This document shows, one piece after another, positions 35,209 to 45,368 of a stretch of 64,000 bases of DNA. The notes below the pieces were generated by a model. The model saw only the letters and a list, made by a program, of their open reading frames with translations. It searched no databases and was not told where the DNA came from. The DNA comes from Halobellus rarus (GTDB lineage Archaea > Halobacteriota > Halobacteria > Halobacteriales > Haloferacaceae). The position numbers were made by a program, and so were the translations under genes. The DNA is taken from contig NZ_JANHDI010000011.1 of NCBI RefSeq assembly GCF_024494595.1, positions 124,001 to 188,000 on the forward strand, in the 5' to 3' direction. Positions within the stretch are counted from its first letter, which is position 1, and each line of letters starts with the position of its first letter.

Positions 35209-36270
35209 ATGAAAGCACTCGTGACTGCCAACCTGAGCGAAGAGGGACTGGATACCTTGAAAAATCAGATGGGGATTGATGTAGATTACCGGCCCATACA
35301 GGAACGTGATGGGCGACTGCCACCAGAAAAACTGGAAACCTTACTCCAGGGTGTCGACATCTTTGTAGTTGGTTATGAGGGAGTCTCTGCCGATCTGATG
35401 GACTCAACGGATCTCGAAATAATCGCGTGCCCACGAGGGGGCCCCGACGCAAACATCAATATCGAAGCTGCAACGGAGAGAAATATTCCGGTCCTCTATA
35501 CCCCTGGTCGAAACGCTGAAAGCGTTGCTGATTTCACTCTGGGGCTACTGCTCGGGGCCGTTCGACATATCGCTCATTCCCATCATCTACTGCACGAAGG
35601 GGTTTACACGGGGGACCCAGTTGAAGACACATCCACTGGGGGAGAGCGTGAAGACGTCGTATGGGGAGTCGCAAAAGGGTCCCCTTATGCGGAACTGAAG
35701 GGTGTGGAACTGAATGGCAGAACTCTTGGGATCATCGGGTTCGGTGCGATTGGTCAAAAAGTAGCCCAACGTGCACAGGGCTTCGGGATGGATGTCATCG
35801 CATATGATCCGTACGTTGATGACGACACATTGTACGACCGAGACGTCGAAAGGGTTAACGTGGACACATTGTGTCGCCGATCAGATGTCATAACCGTTCA
35901 CGCGGTCGTTACAGAAGAGACACGTGGCCTGCTTGGGGAAGAAGAGTTCTCTCTGATGAAAGATTCAGCATACTTCGTCAACACGGCCAGAGCATCTATT
36001 GCTGACCAAGATGCACTGATTCAAGCACTCGAGAATGACAATCTCGGCGGCGCTGCGTTGGATGTATACGATATGGAACCGATACCTGAGGATCACGCTC
36101 TGTTTCAACTAGATAGTGTGGTCACGACACCACATATAGCGGCGGCAACGACCGATGTGATTAACCGCCACAGTCAGATGATCGTCTCAGATCTCGAAAT
36201 CCTGCTCAACGGAGACCATCCGAATCACATCGCTAACGAGCAGGTGCTCGAACAATCGCTCGAATCGTAA
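35209..36270 (+). CDS. D-isomer-specific 2-hydroxyacid dehydrogenase
   Basis: A 353-aa NAD-dependent oxidoreductase. The Rossmann fingerprint is GIIGFGAIGQKVAQRAQGFG (about 173-192), the catalytic arginine region VNTARASIADQDAL, the acid DVYDMEPIPEDH and the catalytic histidine in TTPHIAAAT. It resembles phosphoglycerate and glycerate dehydrogenase-like enzymes, so the substrate is probably a phosphorylated or polyhydroxy 2-hydroxyacid. It stands alone between two gene-free stretches within the catabolic island. Confidence 0.85.
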   Translation: MKALVTANLSEEGLDTLKNQMGIDVDYRPIQERDGRLPPEKLETLLQGVDIFVVGYEGVSADLMDSTDLEIIACPRGGPDANINIEAATERNIPVLYTPGRNAESVADFTLGLLLGAVRHIAHSHHLLHEGVYTGDPVEDTSTGGEREDVVWGVAKGSPYAELKGVELNGRTLGIIGFGAIGQKVAQRAQGFGMDVIAYDPYVDDDTLYDRDVERVNVDTLCRRSDVITVHAVVTEETRGLLGEEEFSLMKDSAYFVNTARASIADQDALIQALENDNLGGAALDVYDMEPIPEDHALFQLDSVVTTPHIAAATTDVINRHSQMIVSDLEILLNGDHPNHIANEQVLEQSLES

Positions 36271-36427
36271 TCGTCGCCTGGTCCCACTAACTGCGAGATA
36301 CTGGCTCACAGATATTTCCCGGTTCCGTGAGTTGACGCTCAAGAAACGAGATTAGACGAGTGACATCCCAACCGGGTTCGGTTTGCAGACTCTCTCGAAT
36401 ATTCCGCGTCGCAAAACAGTAAGTCTG

Positions 36428-37621
36428 CTACCGCTCTGGAGATCTAAAGTACCATTCGTACTCTTGGATGAACGTCGTAATGTCTTCGAACGTCGGTGGT
36501 TCTCCATTCCTCACAAACCACCCAGCGACAGTACTGGCTACAATTAGTGATGATCCCGGGTCAAGTCCCTGTAGTTTCCCCAGCGCAAACCCAGCAGCGA
36601 AGTGATCCCCTGCGCTGGTTGTGATCTCTGGATCCGTTGTCCTTGGTGATTCGATCCGGATCGCTTCCTCATCATTTACGAAAACACTATGATCGATGGC
36701 GTGACCAGCGAATTCGGTCACACCAAGTTCTTCCCGCACAACCTCTGCGGCCTCACGGAAAGAGAGGTCCTCCGCTTTAGCACCACGGAATGCTGTGGCA
36801 ATAGCGTAGGTTTCTACCCGATTTGCACTCATCGTCACCGGAATCGCATCGTCGAGCCGGGTTAGGGGTTCTGCCCCTTGCAAGATCTCTTCGTTTGGTA
36901 GTTGACGCACGTCAAAGGGATCAATTAGCAAAAATTTCGGAGGATCATCCAAAAGCGGAAACACGTCTTCTCGGAGTCCGTCCCAGATTCCCGGCATTGA
37001 TGTAATAATAGCCCAATAGCCGAGTCCCAACATTCGGGCTCCATCGATATGATTGGCCAAGGACTCGATTTCCACCCTGTCAATAATCATTTCCCAATCG
37101 AGTTCTCGCAGTGTCCCGGTGTCACTCAGCATAAGCTTGTGTTCTCCGAACTCTACGGCGTCGGTATACCCCGGTTCTGCAATCGATATGAAGGTTTGGT
37201 GACCGAATTCTTCCTCAAATGCATCCACCATCGGCTGTCCGAACGTTCCAACAGCGGTTACGTCGAAACCAAGACGGTCGTACGCACGACCCACGTGTGC
37301 TGTATGACCACCCGTTCTCATTCCGGTTGTCGTCCACTCAACCGTAAGCGAACTATCGTTCTCGGCTGACTCAACAATCTGATTCCCCAATTCCAGTAAG
37401 TTCGAGTGGGTCTCGTATGATCCTCCGATCCGTTCCGTGATCGTCTCTTTAACTCGGTCTATGAAACCATCAAATCCGAACGCCACGTGTCCACGTTCGA
37501 TATCAGATGGTAACGAGGAACGACAGCGCTGCAAATGCGTAGCGGTTTCGGCATCAAGCCCGCCTCCATCAGGGCGGTACGGACCATATCTTCCATTCGC
37601 ACTGCCGGAATTGCGCTCCAT
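36428..37621 (-). CDS. PfkB-family carbohydrate kinase
   Basis: A 397-aa sugar kinase from ATG 37621; the frame extends upstream into the adjacent IS, which is not coding here. The N-terminus has HVAFGFDGFIDRVKE, the middle GMRTGGHTAHVGRAYDRLGF (substrate-binding glycines), and the C-terminus the PfkB signature TSAGDHFAAGFALG with the catalytic aspartate. It should phosphorylate a ketose or sugar acid before aldolase cleavage. An IS6 copy ends 47 bp upstream of the start and may have replaced or altered its promoter. Confidence 0.8.
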   Translation of the reverse strand: MERNSGSANGRYGPYRPDGGGLDAETATHLQRCRSSLPSDIERGHVAFGFDGFIDRVKETITERIGGSYETHSNLLELGNQIVESAENDSSLTVEWTTTGMRTGGHTAHVGRAYDRLGFDVTAVGTFGQPMVDAFEEEFGHQTFISIAEPGYTDAVEFGEHKLMLSDTGTLRELDWEMIIDRVEIESLANHIDGARMLGLGYWAIITSMPGIWDGLREDVFPLLDDPPKFLLIDPFDVRQLPNEEILQGAEPLTRLDDAIPVTMSANRVETYAIATAFRGAKAEDLSFREAAEVVREELGVTEFAGHAIDHSVFVNDEEAIRIESPRTTDPEITTSAGDHFAAGFALGKLQGLDPGSSLIVASTVAGWFVRNGEPPTFEDITTFIQEYEWYFRSPER

Positions 37622-37677
37622 AGCGAACCAGACAGGCCAGAAGGTAAAAATGTGTGGGTTGGCCGGTTGGGTAGTGT

Positions 37678-38368
37678 TTAGTTTGGAGCATTGAGCCAGG
37701 CAGCAAATGCTTGGAGCCAATTTTCGGCGGTTTGTGGCTCAACGTGACTGAAGCAGTTTGAGAACGAGGAAGTTCTGCGTTTGAACTCGCAGAAAATACG
37801 CTCGATGGCGTTCCGATTTCCATTTCGTTCTGTTTGAAATCGGAGTCCAGCTCTGGCCAGCGCAGTTTGGAGGTGTTGAGCGCCATCGACCAGAAATACG
37901 GCAGATTCGACATTGTGTTTCTGGCGAAGTTCTCGGAGAAAGATCTCGGTTAATGCGGTCGTTGTAGTCGCAAACAACCGCAGGTGCAGCAGCTCGTTCG
38001 TCTCGGGATCGGCGGCATTCACGAGAGCTCTGCTCTCGTGAGTCAACCAGAACACTCTGCGTTCTGGTCACAGCATACAGCCAGAATTGCTGATCGTTGA
38101 TCCGAATCACCGTTTCGTCAACCGCAACGTGATTCGGGCTTTGACCCTCTGTAGACTGTAAATCGGCCTTCTGCACCCAATCGTGGATGGCTTTGCGAGA
38201 TCGCTCGACGCCCAACTCTTCGAGAACAGAGACGGTATTCGACAGCGACAGCCCCGCTAACTGCAGGTGAATACCGAGCTTTATCGCACGCTCGGGTGTC
38301 CGCTGTCGTTCCACAAAATCCAAATCAATCCAGTCCGTACATCTGCTGAGGCGGTTGATTTTTGCCAT
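37678..38368 (-). pseudogene. IS6-family transposase interrupted by a 55-nt insert
   Basis: The N-terminal part (MAKINRLSRCTDWIDLDF to DETVIRINDQQFWLYA) and the C-terminal part (NELLHLRLFATTTTALTE to WLQAFAAWLNAPN) are each close to copy 1 but lie in different frames. The break falls exactly where about 60 nt replace 5 nt of copy 1. All three catalytic residues remain. It is non-autonomous, but its ends are probably still usable by copy 1. Confidence 0.85.
38017..38076. repeat. Double-hairpin insertion inside IS6 copy 2
   Basis: Two hairpins in a row: CACGAGAGC / GCTCTCGTG with a TCT loop (38020-38040), and CCAGAAC / GTTCTGG with a 7-nt loop (38047-38067). Against copy 1 this is a net gain of 55 nt. 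Adjacent short palindromes of this kind resemble the minimal ends of IS200/IS605 elements or palindrome-associated mini-elements. Confidence 0.6.
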
Positions 38369-38658
38369 AGATCAGCAGAAAATCACACCGCCTCACTCTT
38401 CATCCTTAACTAAACACGACCGGCCGGTTTTGCAATGTCCATATAATGACCGAGGAGCAGGCGGCGGTAGTTTCTCCGAGCCTTTGCGAAGAATAGCGTC
38501 GCACCCCGGATTTCAGAATATGGGAGTCTGTGGAATTAGAGACGATATCCAGATCGTCGAAATCCGGGTGCAGGCATTTTCCTCTAATTCTATTAGCCGA
38601 CGCAGCCCTCCGACTGTGCAGCAAAAGCTTTATTTTCTCTGTCGTTCGATTGGCACCG

Positions 38659-39441
38659 ATGTCAATCCTTGACGAATTCAGACTTGAAGGCCAAACGGCG
38701 GTAATTACGGGCGGAAATCGCGGGATTGGGCGTTCTATTGCAAATGCCTACGCCGAACTCGGGGCGAATATTGTTGTTGCGAACCGGGATGAACAAGTGG
38801 GTGAAAAAGCAGCTTCGGAGATCGCGGATAGTTACGACGTTACAACCCAACAGGTCTCTGTCGACGTCAGTGAAGAAGAACAAGTCCGTGAGTTGTCTAA
38901 AACTGTAGTCGACGAGTTCGGCAAGATAGATATCCTCGTGAACAATGCGGGGGTTACCAACAACACGGCTGCCGAGAACCTAACGTTAGACGAGTGGAAC
39001 CACGTTCTCGACATCAACCTAACTGGCACATTCCTCTGTTCCCGTCATATAGGCGAACAGATGATCGACGGCGGCGGAGGTGGTACGATTGTGAACCTTT
39101 CGTCAATTGCGGCGTACATCGCTAGCAATCCCCAGCCGCAAATTGCGTATCATACATCCAAAGGTGGGGTGAAGCAGTTCACGAAGCAACTCGCATCGGA
39201 GTGGGCGGAGTATGACATTCGAGTCAATGCAATCGCCCCCGGTTATATCCGAACCGAGATGGTTGATGAGGTTCTCCGTACCGACGACGAGTTGGCAAGC
39301 ACTTGGCGGTCCGAGATGTTACAGGACGAGATTATGGGACCGGATTGTCTCAAAGGTGCAGCTGTCTTACTGGCCTCCGATGCGGGACGATATATGACAG
39401 GCGAAACCATCGTCGTCGACGGCGGATACCTCGCCCGGTAA
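38659..39441 (+). CDS. SDR-family oxidoreductase
   Basis: A 260-aa classical short-chain dehydrogenase. The cofactor site is ITGGNRGIGRSIANA (about 14-28), then NNAGVTNNT, the catalytic YHTSKGG (Y-x3-K), and the C-terminal MTGETIVVDGGYL. Such enzymes oxidise sugars, polyols or sugar acids with NAD(P). ATG 38659 lies about 27 nt after CTTTATTTT, fitting a leaderless start; the frame's extension to 38530 is not family sequence. It is probably the first oxidation step of the pathway, just ahead of the ABC importer genes. Confidence 0.85.
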   Translation: MSILDEFRLEGQTAVITGGNRGIGRSIANAYAELGANIVVANRDEQVGEKAASEIADSYDVTTQQVSVDVSEEEQVRELSKTVVDEFGKIDILVNNAGVTNNTAAENLTLDEWNHVLDINLTGTFLCSRHIGEQMIDGGGGGTIVNLSSIAAYIASNPQPQIAYHTSKGGVKQFTKQLASEWAEYDIRVNAIAPGYIRTEMVDEVLRTDDELASTWRSEMLQDEIMGPDCLKGAAVLLASDAGRYMTGETIVVDGGYLAR

Positions 39442-39654
39442 GTCCTCGGAGACAATTGAAACTGGCTGTCTTTTGAGGGATGCTGTACTGACCCCTCACC
39501 TATACCCGAACCGACCGTACGCCAGCCAATTCCGGTCCGTACTCTCCCCGCGTCTGAGCAGACCTCCCGGTGTAACTCTTTCCAACCGAATTCATCTTAG
39601 ATTATCTCGAAACTCGTGGAAAAATTTATATACTAATTGTTCATTGAGATGCGT

Positions 39655-41172
39655 ATGGTCAAATCCGACCAGACCAGTGAGAGGGTTAGTTCTAAAAACA
39701 GGCGGCGGTTTTTACAGAAAGCGGGCGCGGCAGGGGTTACACTAATCGGAACCTCACTGGCCGGCTGTTCAGGCGGAGGTGGGAACGGCGACGGTGGCGG
39801 AACCGCTGGAGATTCTGGTGGAAGTTCCTCAGGGGTTCTTGACGCCTCCGAACCTGCAGACAAAATCAATTGGATCTCCCAGGACTATGCCTCAAGTCAG
39901 GCGATCAAAGATCTGATTCCAGAGTTCGAAGAGGAAACCGGAATCACAGTGGAAACCACCTTCCTCCCGTTCAATAACTATCAAGAAAAATTCACCCAAG
40001 ATCTTCGATCGGGAGCTGGACAGTACGACGTTGCACACTCGGATCCCTACCAAATTGCATCGACATATTACCCAAATCTTCAACCACTCGGGCCCCTGGC
40101 GAACGATCCAGAGATAAAAGATATCCCGAACGGACTTGATGACTTCCAAGATGTCCACGTCGTGGGTGCTGGTCGATTCGGGTCCGACCAGGAATTGTAT
40201 ACGCTTCCGTTCGATTGTCCCACGCTGATGCTGGTCTACAGAAAAGACATCATAGATCAGTACAAGGACCAAGCTGAGAGTGACCTTGGATTCCCGTTTG
40301 AGCCCGGTAAGGAGCGCACGTACGAAGAGTACAAACAGATGGGTGAGTGGATGAATGAGAATGTTGACGAGGTGGAAGCCGGGATCGGTCATCAGGCGGC
40401 ACAACACGATGCATTGCAGTGTGACTTCCACCAATACTTCTGGGCAAACGGGGGCACGTCGTTTGAGTGGGACGGTGGCAGTTACAGCGGGACGCTCGAA
40501 AACCTCAGGAATCATCCGGCAAGCGAGAATGTCACTCCAAGCTACAGCACCAATACTGATCTCGCCACCTCATACAAAGAAATTATTGAGGTCGCACACC
40601 CAGGAAGCACCTCTTGGGATTGGAATGACCTGAACTCTGCGTTCGCAAACGGTGAGGTTGCGATGTGTCCCCAGTGGACCGTGTTCAATCCCGTTCTGCA
40701 GAACCCGGACAACAGCGAAGTGGCCGGCAAAATTGAATGGTCACTTGCTCCCTCCGGATCCGAGCGCAGCGGAAATCTCTGGGGAGGTACGGGTCTCGGC
40801 ATCAACGGTGCAATCAGCGATTCCCGGAAACTCGCTGCGTGGAAATTTATCACGTGGGCGACATCGCCAGACGTTCAGCGTCGGGCGGTGATGAACGGCG
40901 GTGGCGCTCCGACACGAGCGTCTGTGTATGAGATGGATGAAATCGTGGCTGAACGCGAGAAACCGGGTACCGAGAGCCAAACGCCCACGATCGTTCCACC
41001 TGTGCTCGAGGCGTGGAAACCCGAAAACACGCTTCAACGCCCTCACTTAGCTGGATGGCCGGAACTTAACAACGCTGTGTATTCGAATGTCAATTCGGCC
41101 CTGACAGGTGGGCAGTCTATGTCGGATGCGCTGTCTGCAGTGGACGAAGATTGGTCGGGCACCCTCAGCTAA
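39655..41172 (+). CDS. ABC transporter sugar-binding lipoprotein (TAT)
   Basis: A 505-aa extracellular solute-binding protein of the family 1 (maltose/glycerol-3-phosphate) type. The N-terminus has a twin-arginine signal (NRRRFLQKAGAAG) and a lipobox LAGC, followed by the usual Gly/Ser-rich halophilic linker. The mature part has DLIPEFEEETGITVETTF near the start, an interior WANGGT segment and the late WKFITWATSPDVQRRAVMNG typical of the family. A TATA-like AATTTATATACTA about 25 nt upstream favours ATG 39655 (ATG 39649 is possible). It delivers the substrate to the two permeases that follow. Confidence 0.87.
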   Translation: MVKSDQTSERVSSKNRRRFLQKAGAAGVTLIGTSLAGCSGGGGNGDGGGTAGDSGGSSSGVLDASEPADKINWISQDYASSQAIKDLIPEFEEETGITVETTFLPFNNYQEKFTQDLRSGAGQYDVAHSDPYQIASTYYPNLQPLGPLANDPEIKDIPNGLDDFQDVHVVGAGRFGSDQELYTLPFDCPTLMLVYRKDIIDQYKDQAESDLGFPFEPGKERTYEEYKQMGEWMNENVDEVEAGIGHQAAQHDALQCDFHQYFWANGGTSFEWDGGSYSGTLENLRNHPASENVTPSYSTNTDLATSYKEIIEVAHPGSTSWDWNDLNSAFANGEVAMCPQWTVFNPVLQNPDNSEVAGKIEWSLAPSGSERSGNLWGGTGLGINGAISDSRKLAAWKFITWATSPDVQRRAVMNGGGAPTRASVYEMDEIVAEREKPGTESQTPTIVPPVLEAWKPENTLQRPHLAGWPELNNAVYSNVNSALTGGQSMSDALSAVDEDWSGTLS

Positions 41173-41254
41173 GCAGTCGTAGCACATCCGCATTCGCTTC
41201 TCGACTGACACTAATGATAATATTTTTTAATCAGAGTATTTCATACAAAAGCGT

Positions 41255-42208
41255 ATGGTCAATTTAGAGAACATCACCCGTCTCGAAGACGCCAAACGGG
41301 ATCACCTCAAGTCGACAGAGGAATCGTTTATAGAAAGGCTCCCAATTTCGTTTGAGATGCTTCTTCTACTCCCGAGCATCCTCGTGCTCGGGGTGCTCAG
41401 TATCATCCCGCTGGTTACTTTGTTGTGGCTCTCAGTTATGGAAGGGGTACTCTCGCCGACTGATACAGCCACATTTGCCGGGATACAGAACTACAGAGCA
41501 ATATTCACTAATAGTTCAATTATCGAATCGTGGCGAGTGACGGGGATCTACCTATTCGTTTCACTTGGCCTTCAGATATCGCTAGGGACAATGGTGGCGG
41601 TAGCTCTTGATCGGGTGAAGTATATCGACGACCTACTCACCAGCATCGTTCTGATGCCGATGCTGATCGCTCCAGTCATCGTCGGGTTCCTTTGGGCTTT
41701 CCTTCTTGACCCTTCGTTTGGACTCTATACGTATCTGCTCAACCAACTTGGATTCTATACCCAATCACCGATGTTTAGTGACTCGGTTGGGGCTATGATT
41801 GCAGTTATCGTGATGGATACTTGGCAGTGGACGCCTTTGGTCTCACTAATCTTGTTGGCGAGACTGAAGTCGATCCCACAAGGCCTCTATGAGGCTGCGC
41901 GAGTCGATGGGGCGTCCTTCATTTCGGAGTTCAGATATATTGAACTCCCGATGTTGCAGTCCGCATTTGTGATAGCGCTTCTTCTCCGTTCGATGGACTT
42001 GATGCGGTTTTTCACAAAAATCTTCATCACCACAGAAGGCGGTCCCGGTAGCAGCACGAAGATCATCGGTTACTTCGTCTACGAACAGACGCTACGGTTC
42101 GGGAATCTTGGAACGGGGTCGGCTCTCGGAGTGGTTATGCTAGTAGTCACGATATTGATGGGCCTCTTCTTCGTAGAGGCTATCATGGGAGGTGCCGGCG
42201 ATGAGTGA
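41255..42208 (+). CDS. ABC sugar transporter permease 1 (UgpA/MalF-like)
   Basis: A 317-aa inner-membrane permease with six predicted membrane helices, starting with LLLLPSILVLGVLSIIPLVT. The EAA-type cytoplasmic loop EAARVDGASFISEFRYIELP (about 210-229) docks the ATPase. Its stop overlaps the next permease start by 8 nt, so the pair is made together. AT-rich DNA ahead of ATG 41255 (ATATTTTTTAATC) may give a second promoter within the importer operon. Confidence 0.88.
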   Translation: MVNLENITRLEDAKRDHLKSTEESFIERLPISFEMLLLLPSILVLGVLSIIPLVTLLWLSVMEGVLSPTDTATFAGIQNYRAIFTNSSIIESWRVTGIYLFVSLGLQISLGTMVAVALDRVKYIDDLLTSIVLMPMLIAPVIVGFLWAFLLDPSFGLYTYLLNQLGFYTQSPMFSDSVGAMIAVIVMDTWQWTPLVSLILLARLKSIPQGLYEAARVDGASFISEFRYIELPMLQSAFVIALLLRSMDLMRFFTKIFITTEGGPGSSTKIIGYFVYEQTLRFGNLGTGSALGVVMLVVTILMGLFFVEAIMGGAGDE

Positions 42209-43061
42209 AACGTCTACGGGCGAAATGGATATTGGAATGGGAACCGCTCTTCGTCGAGCGCTGCCGTATCTATTCTTAATGCTGTTCGCTTTCTGGACTC
42301 TCGTTCCAATCGTCTGGATGATTCTCTCGTCACTAAAATATCAGACGGGAATGTTTGAGATGCCTCCCACGATTATCTTCGACCCGAATCTCACAAACTA
42401 TCACGATGTGTTGGTTGGAGATACACCCGTTGTCAGCAATATCACGAATAGTGTCATCGTTGCTGTCGCTAGCACCGCGGTTGCGACATTCTTTGGCGCA
42501 ATCGGTGGGTATGGACTCTCCCGAACCGATATCAGCGGCAAAAAGCATCTCGCATTCTGGATCATCAGTACGCGTATGGCTCCGATGGCCGTTGTCATCG
42601 TCCCACTGTGGTTCCTATTCAGATACGCAGACCTTCTCGGCACCCGTGTCGGGCTCGTTATCGTATACAGCACATTCAACGTGCCATTCGCTATCTGGTT
42701 GATGCGGTCGTTCTTCGACGAGATCCCTGTCTCGATTGAAGAAGCTGCAATAGTCGACGGAGCGACCCGGTGGGAAGCGTTCAGATACGTTTCACTTCCG
42801 TTGGCCGCTCCAGGACTCGGCGCAACAGCAATCATTTCTCTCATCTTTGCCTGGAATGACTTCCTCTTCGCTCTCGTCTTTACCGGGCAGGATACACAGA
42901 CACTTCCGGTTGCAGTAGCCTCTATGCAATCACTCGGAGGCTTAGGCTGGGGAACGATTTTCGCTTCAGGGACACTCGTGATAATCCCTGTCGCCGTGTT
43001 CGGGTATATCGTTCGTGACTACCTGGTCAGTGGTCTGAGTATGGGTGCAGTCAAAGAATAA
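42201..43061 (+). CDS. ABC sugar transporter permease 2 (UgpE/MalG-like)
   Basis: A 286-aa permease with about six membrane segments. The N-terminal helix is LPYLFLMLFAFWTLVPIVWM, and the EAA motif EEAAIVDGATRWEAFRYVSLP (about 180-200) contacts the ATPase. The short C-terminal end RDYLVSGLSMGAVKE is conserved in MalG/UgpE proteins. ATG 42201 lies inside the end of the first permease gene. It forms the heterodimeric channel with that protein. Confidence 0.88.
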   Translation: MSETSTGEMDIGMGTALRRALPYLFLMLFAFWTLVPIVWMILSSLKYQTGMFEMPPTIIFDPNLTNYHDVLVGDTPVVSNITNSVIVAVASTAVATFFGAIGGYGLSRTDISGKKHLAFWIISTRMAPMAVVIVPLWFLFRYADLLGTRVGLVIVYSTFNVPFAIWLMRSFFDEIPVSIEEAAIVDGATRWEAFRYVSLPLAAPGLGATAIISLIFAWNDFLFALVFTGQDTQTLPVAVASMQSLGGLGWGTIFASGTLVIIPVAVFGYIVRDYLVSGLSMGAVKE

Positions 43062-43122
43062 CGGTCACAGGTATTAAGACAGTAGCTAAAATACCAGTTT
43101 ACAACAACACATTACACAAACT

Positions 43123-44274
43123 ATGGCTTCAGTAACACTTGACAACGTAAGCAAAGTCTTCGACGAAGATATCGTCGCGGTCGACAACATCTCCCTGAAT
43201 ATCAACGATGGGGAGTTCGTGGTCATCGTTGGACCCTCAGGATCGGGCAAAAGTACGACGCTGAGAATGGTCGCTGGGTTAGAGACACCATCTGATGGCG
43301 ATATTTATATTGGATCGGACAATGTGACTGGGGGATCTGCGAGAACGCGAGATATCGCGATGGTGTTCCAAAATTACGCCCTCTATCCCCATATGACTGT
43401 CCAGGAAAATATTGGATTTGGACTGAAACTCTCCACGACACTGGATCAGTCAGAAATTGATGACCGGGTGAATGAAGTTGCCGACCTCTTGGGGATTGAA
43501 CCGCTGCTCGATAAAGAACCGAAGGAACTCTCCGGTGGCCAACAACAACGTGTTGCGCTCGGACGGGCTATTGTTCGATATCCCGAGGCATTCCTCTTCG
43601 ACGAACCTCTGTCAAACCTCGACGCTAAACTCCGGAATGAGATGCGGACTGAAATAAAACGGCTCCAGCAGGAGCTTGAGGTGACATCAATATATGTCAC
43701 CCACAATCAGGCAGAGGCTATGACTATGGCTGATAGAGTCGTTGTGATGCACGAAGGCCAGATCCAGCAGGTCGGGACTCCTGAAGAGATATATGAAGAC
43801 CCCGCGAACCGTTTCGTTGCAGAGTTCATCGGGGAACCATCGATGAACTGTGTCGCTGTGGACGTGGAAGTCGGTCCGGATAGCGTCGTGCTGAAAAATA
43901 CTCGCTCTGAAACAGACTTCGAATACCGCCTTCCACCGGAGATGGCGGACCATATTGGACTCGCCGAGGGTGACTCTGTCACTGCCGGTGTCCGACCCGA
44001 AGATATCGTCTTTGTTAATCCAGAAGACGACCGCAAGAATACGATGGGCATCGAAGTGAATGTTTTTGAGCCGATGGGGAGCGATAATTATCATTACTTC
44101 TCCGTCGCCGGACAAGAATGGACAGGCCGTACAGGGTCATCGAAGGAGTACAGTGCGGGTGAAAATGTGCAGATCACATTCGACTTGGATGATCTCTATC
44201 TCTTCGATGAACACGGCAAAACCCTGAAATCAAAAGGCGTTGGAGTGGAGGCTTCTCACGCACCAGAGGCCTGA
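43123..44274 (+). CDS. ABC sugar transporter ATP-binding protein (UgpC/MalK-like)
   Basis: A 383-aa ATPase subunit. Walker A is GPSGSGKST (about 37-45), the Q-loop MVFQNYALYPHMTV, the signature LSGGQQQRVALGRAIV, Walker B AFLFDEPLSNLDAKL and the H-loop YVTHNQAEAM. Residues from about 240 form the TOBE/regulatory domain seen in MalK/UgpC. It powers the importer and completes a full set with the binding protein and two permeases. The 61-nt gap from the second permease is AT-rich. Confidence 0.9.
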   Translation: MASVTLDNVSKVFDEDIVAVDNISLNINDGEFVVIVGPSGSGKSTTLRMVAGLETPSDGDIYIGSDNVTGGSARTRDIAMVFQNYALYPHMTVQENIGFGLKLSTTLDQSEIDDRVNEVADLLGIEPLLDKEPKELSGGQQQRVALGRAIVRYPEAFLFDEPLSNLDAKLRNEMRTEIKRLQQELEVTSIYVTHNQAEAMTMADRVVVMHEGQIQQVGTPEEIYEDPANRFVAEFIGEPSMNCVAVDVEVGPDSVVLKNTRSETDFEYRLPPEMADHIGLAEGDSVTAGVRPEDIVFVNPEDDRKNTMGIEVNVFEPMGSDNYHYFSVAGQEWTGRTGSSKEYSAGENVQITFDLDDLYLFDEHGKTLKSKGVGVEASHAPEA

Positions 44275-44660
44275 AATCTACCGTGTCAGAGTGAACAGTG
44301 TTGTGAGCTATTCAATCCAGTTCGATTAACATCCATTCGGATCAAGGTTATCAGGTCGAAATGGCGATCTTATGATGCCAACCGTCTCTGAGTCAAGCCC
44401 TAAGCAATTCGCCTTGCTTATCTACAGATTGCTTTATGCGACCGCTCGGCAGCTAACTCATCAGGAACCGGGACTTTGTTCCACAGCAACAAGCCCGGAA
44501 CTACAATTGGATACCTAACTTCACCGCTGGTTAGGGCGTTAGTTGCCGATCTACTTCCGCCAACTCAATTCTGTCTGCCCATCCGGTGGACTTCTGAAAT
44601 GGACACGGACCAGTCAGAAATTATGCCACTGCTTCTGCCATCAGCTGTACGCCAGGCACT
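44275..44660. other. Gene-free stretch between importer ATPase and IS copy 3
   Basis: About 385 bp without a supportable gene. A short plus-strand frame (44476-44670) runs into the IS end and has no family signal. Confidence 0.4.
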
Positions 44661-45316
44661 GTTCAGATAAGATCAAAAAGTGAGGCGGTCGTAGTTCGTT
44701 GGTGCCTATGCAAGAACCAGACCGCCTCATCGGATGTAGCGACTTTCCGGAGTAGAGTTTGTGGAGCGAGAGGCGACGTCCGAGCCGGCGATGAGTCTGG
44801 GTATCCAACTGCATTTGGCGGGATTATCGCTGTCGGATACCGTCTCAGTCCTCGCTGGCCTGGGTGTCGATCGGTGTCGCTCGACCGTTCACAACTGGAT
44901 TCAGAAGGCCGATCTACAGCCAACAGAGGGGCAGAATCCGAAGTACGTCGTGGTTGATGAGACCGTAATTCGCGTGAATGACCAGCGCTACTGGCTGTTT
45001 GCTGCGGTCGACCCCGACACGAATCGCCTGCTGCACGTGCGGCTGTTCCCGACCAGAACTTCCGCGCTGACCGAGATGTTTCTGGTCGATGGCGCACCCC
45101 GGCTGCAGGCGGCCTGCCAACGCCACTCGCTCCGATTCCAACACGTCACCCACGGGAATCGCAACGCGTCGAACGCGTCTTCAAAGAGCTGAAACGCCGA
45201 ACTGAAGCCTTCGCGAACCACTTCAGACACGCTGATCCCAACACCGCAGAAACCTGGCTGCAAGCGTTCGCCGTCTGCTTCAATCAGCTAATCTGAACAA
45301 TGTCTTAAATCTGAAC
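44661..45316 (+). mobile_element. IS6-like insertion sequence, copy 3 (different subtype, dead)
   Basis: Short terminal inverted repeats GTTCAGAT (44661-44668) and ATCTGAAC (45309-45316) bound a broken transposase related to, but clearly diverged from, copies 1 and 2. I find no matching flanking duplication. Confidence 0.65.
44708..45296 (+). pseudogene. IS6-family transposase with frameshifts and deletion
   Basis: The pieces read MQEPDRLIGCSDFPE then a stop, FVEREATSEPAMSLGIQLHL to NDQRYWLFAAVDPDTNRLL, FLVDGAPRLQAACQR, and finally, in another frame, the ELKRRTEAFANHF-type tail. About 14 residues are missing before FLVDGA, and frames shift near 44750 and 45165. The catalytic residues D, D and E can be located, but no single protein can be made. 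Confidence 0.8.
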
Positions 45317-45368
45317 CCTAATCTTTTAGTACTTGTTCTCTGTTCGTTCGATAGAAAGGTATACTCCG

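Larger units (their letters stand above)
37669..38421 (-). mobile_element. IS6-like insertion sequence, copy 2 (with target duplication)
   Basis: The ends GGGTAGTGTTTAG and CTAAACACGACC are flanked by a perfect 8-bp direct repeat, GGCCGGTT (37661-37668 and 38422-38429), the IS6 hallmark. This is an original insertion, unlike copy 1. A 55-nt double-hairpin insert breaks the transposase. Confidence 0.85.
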
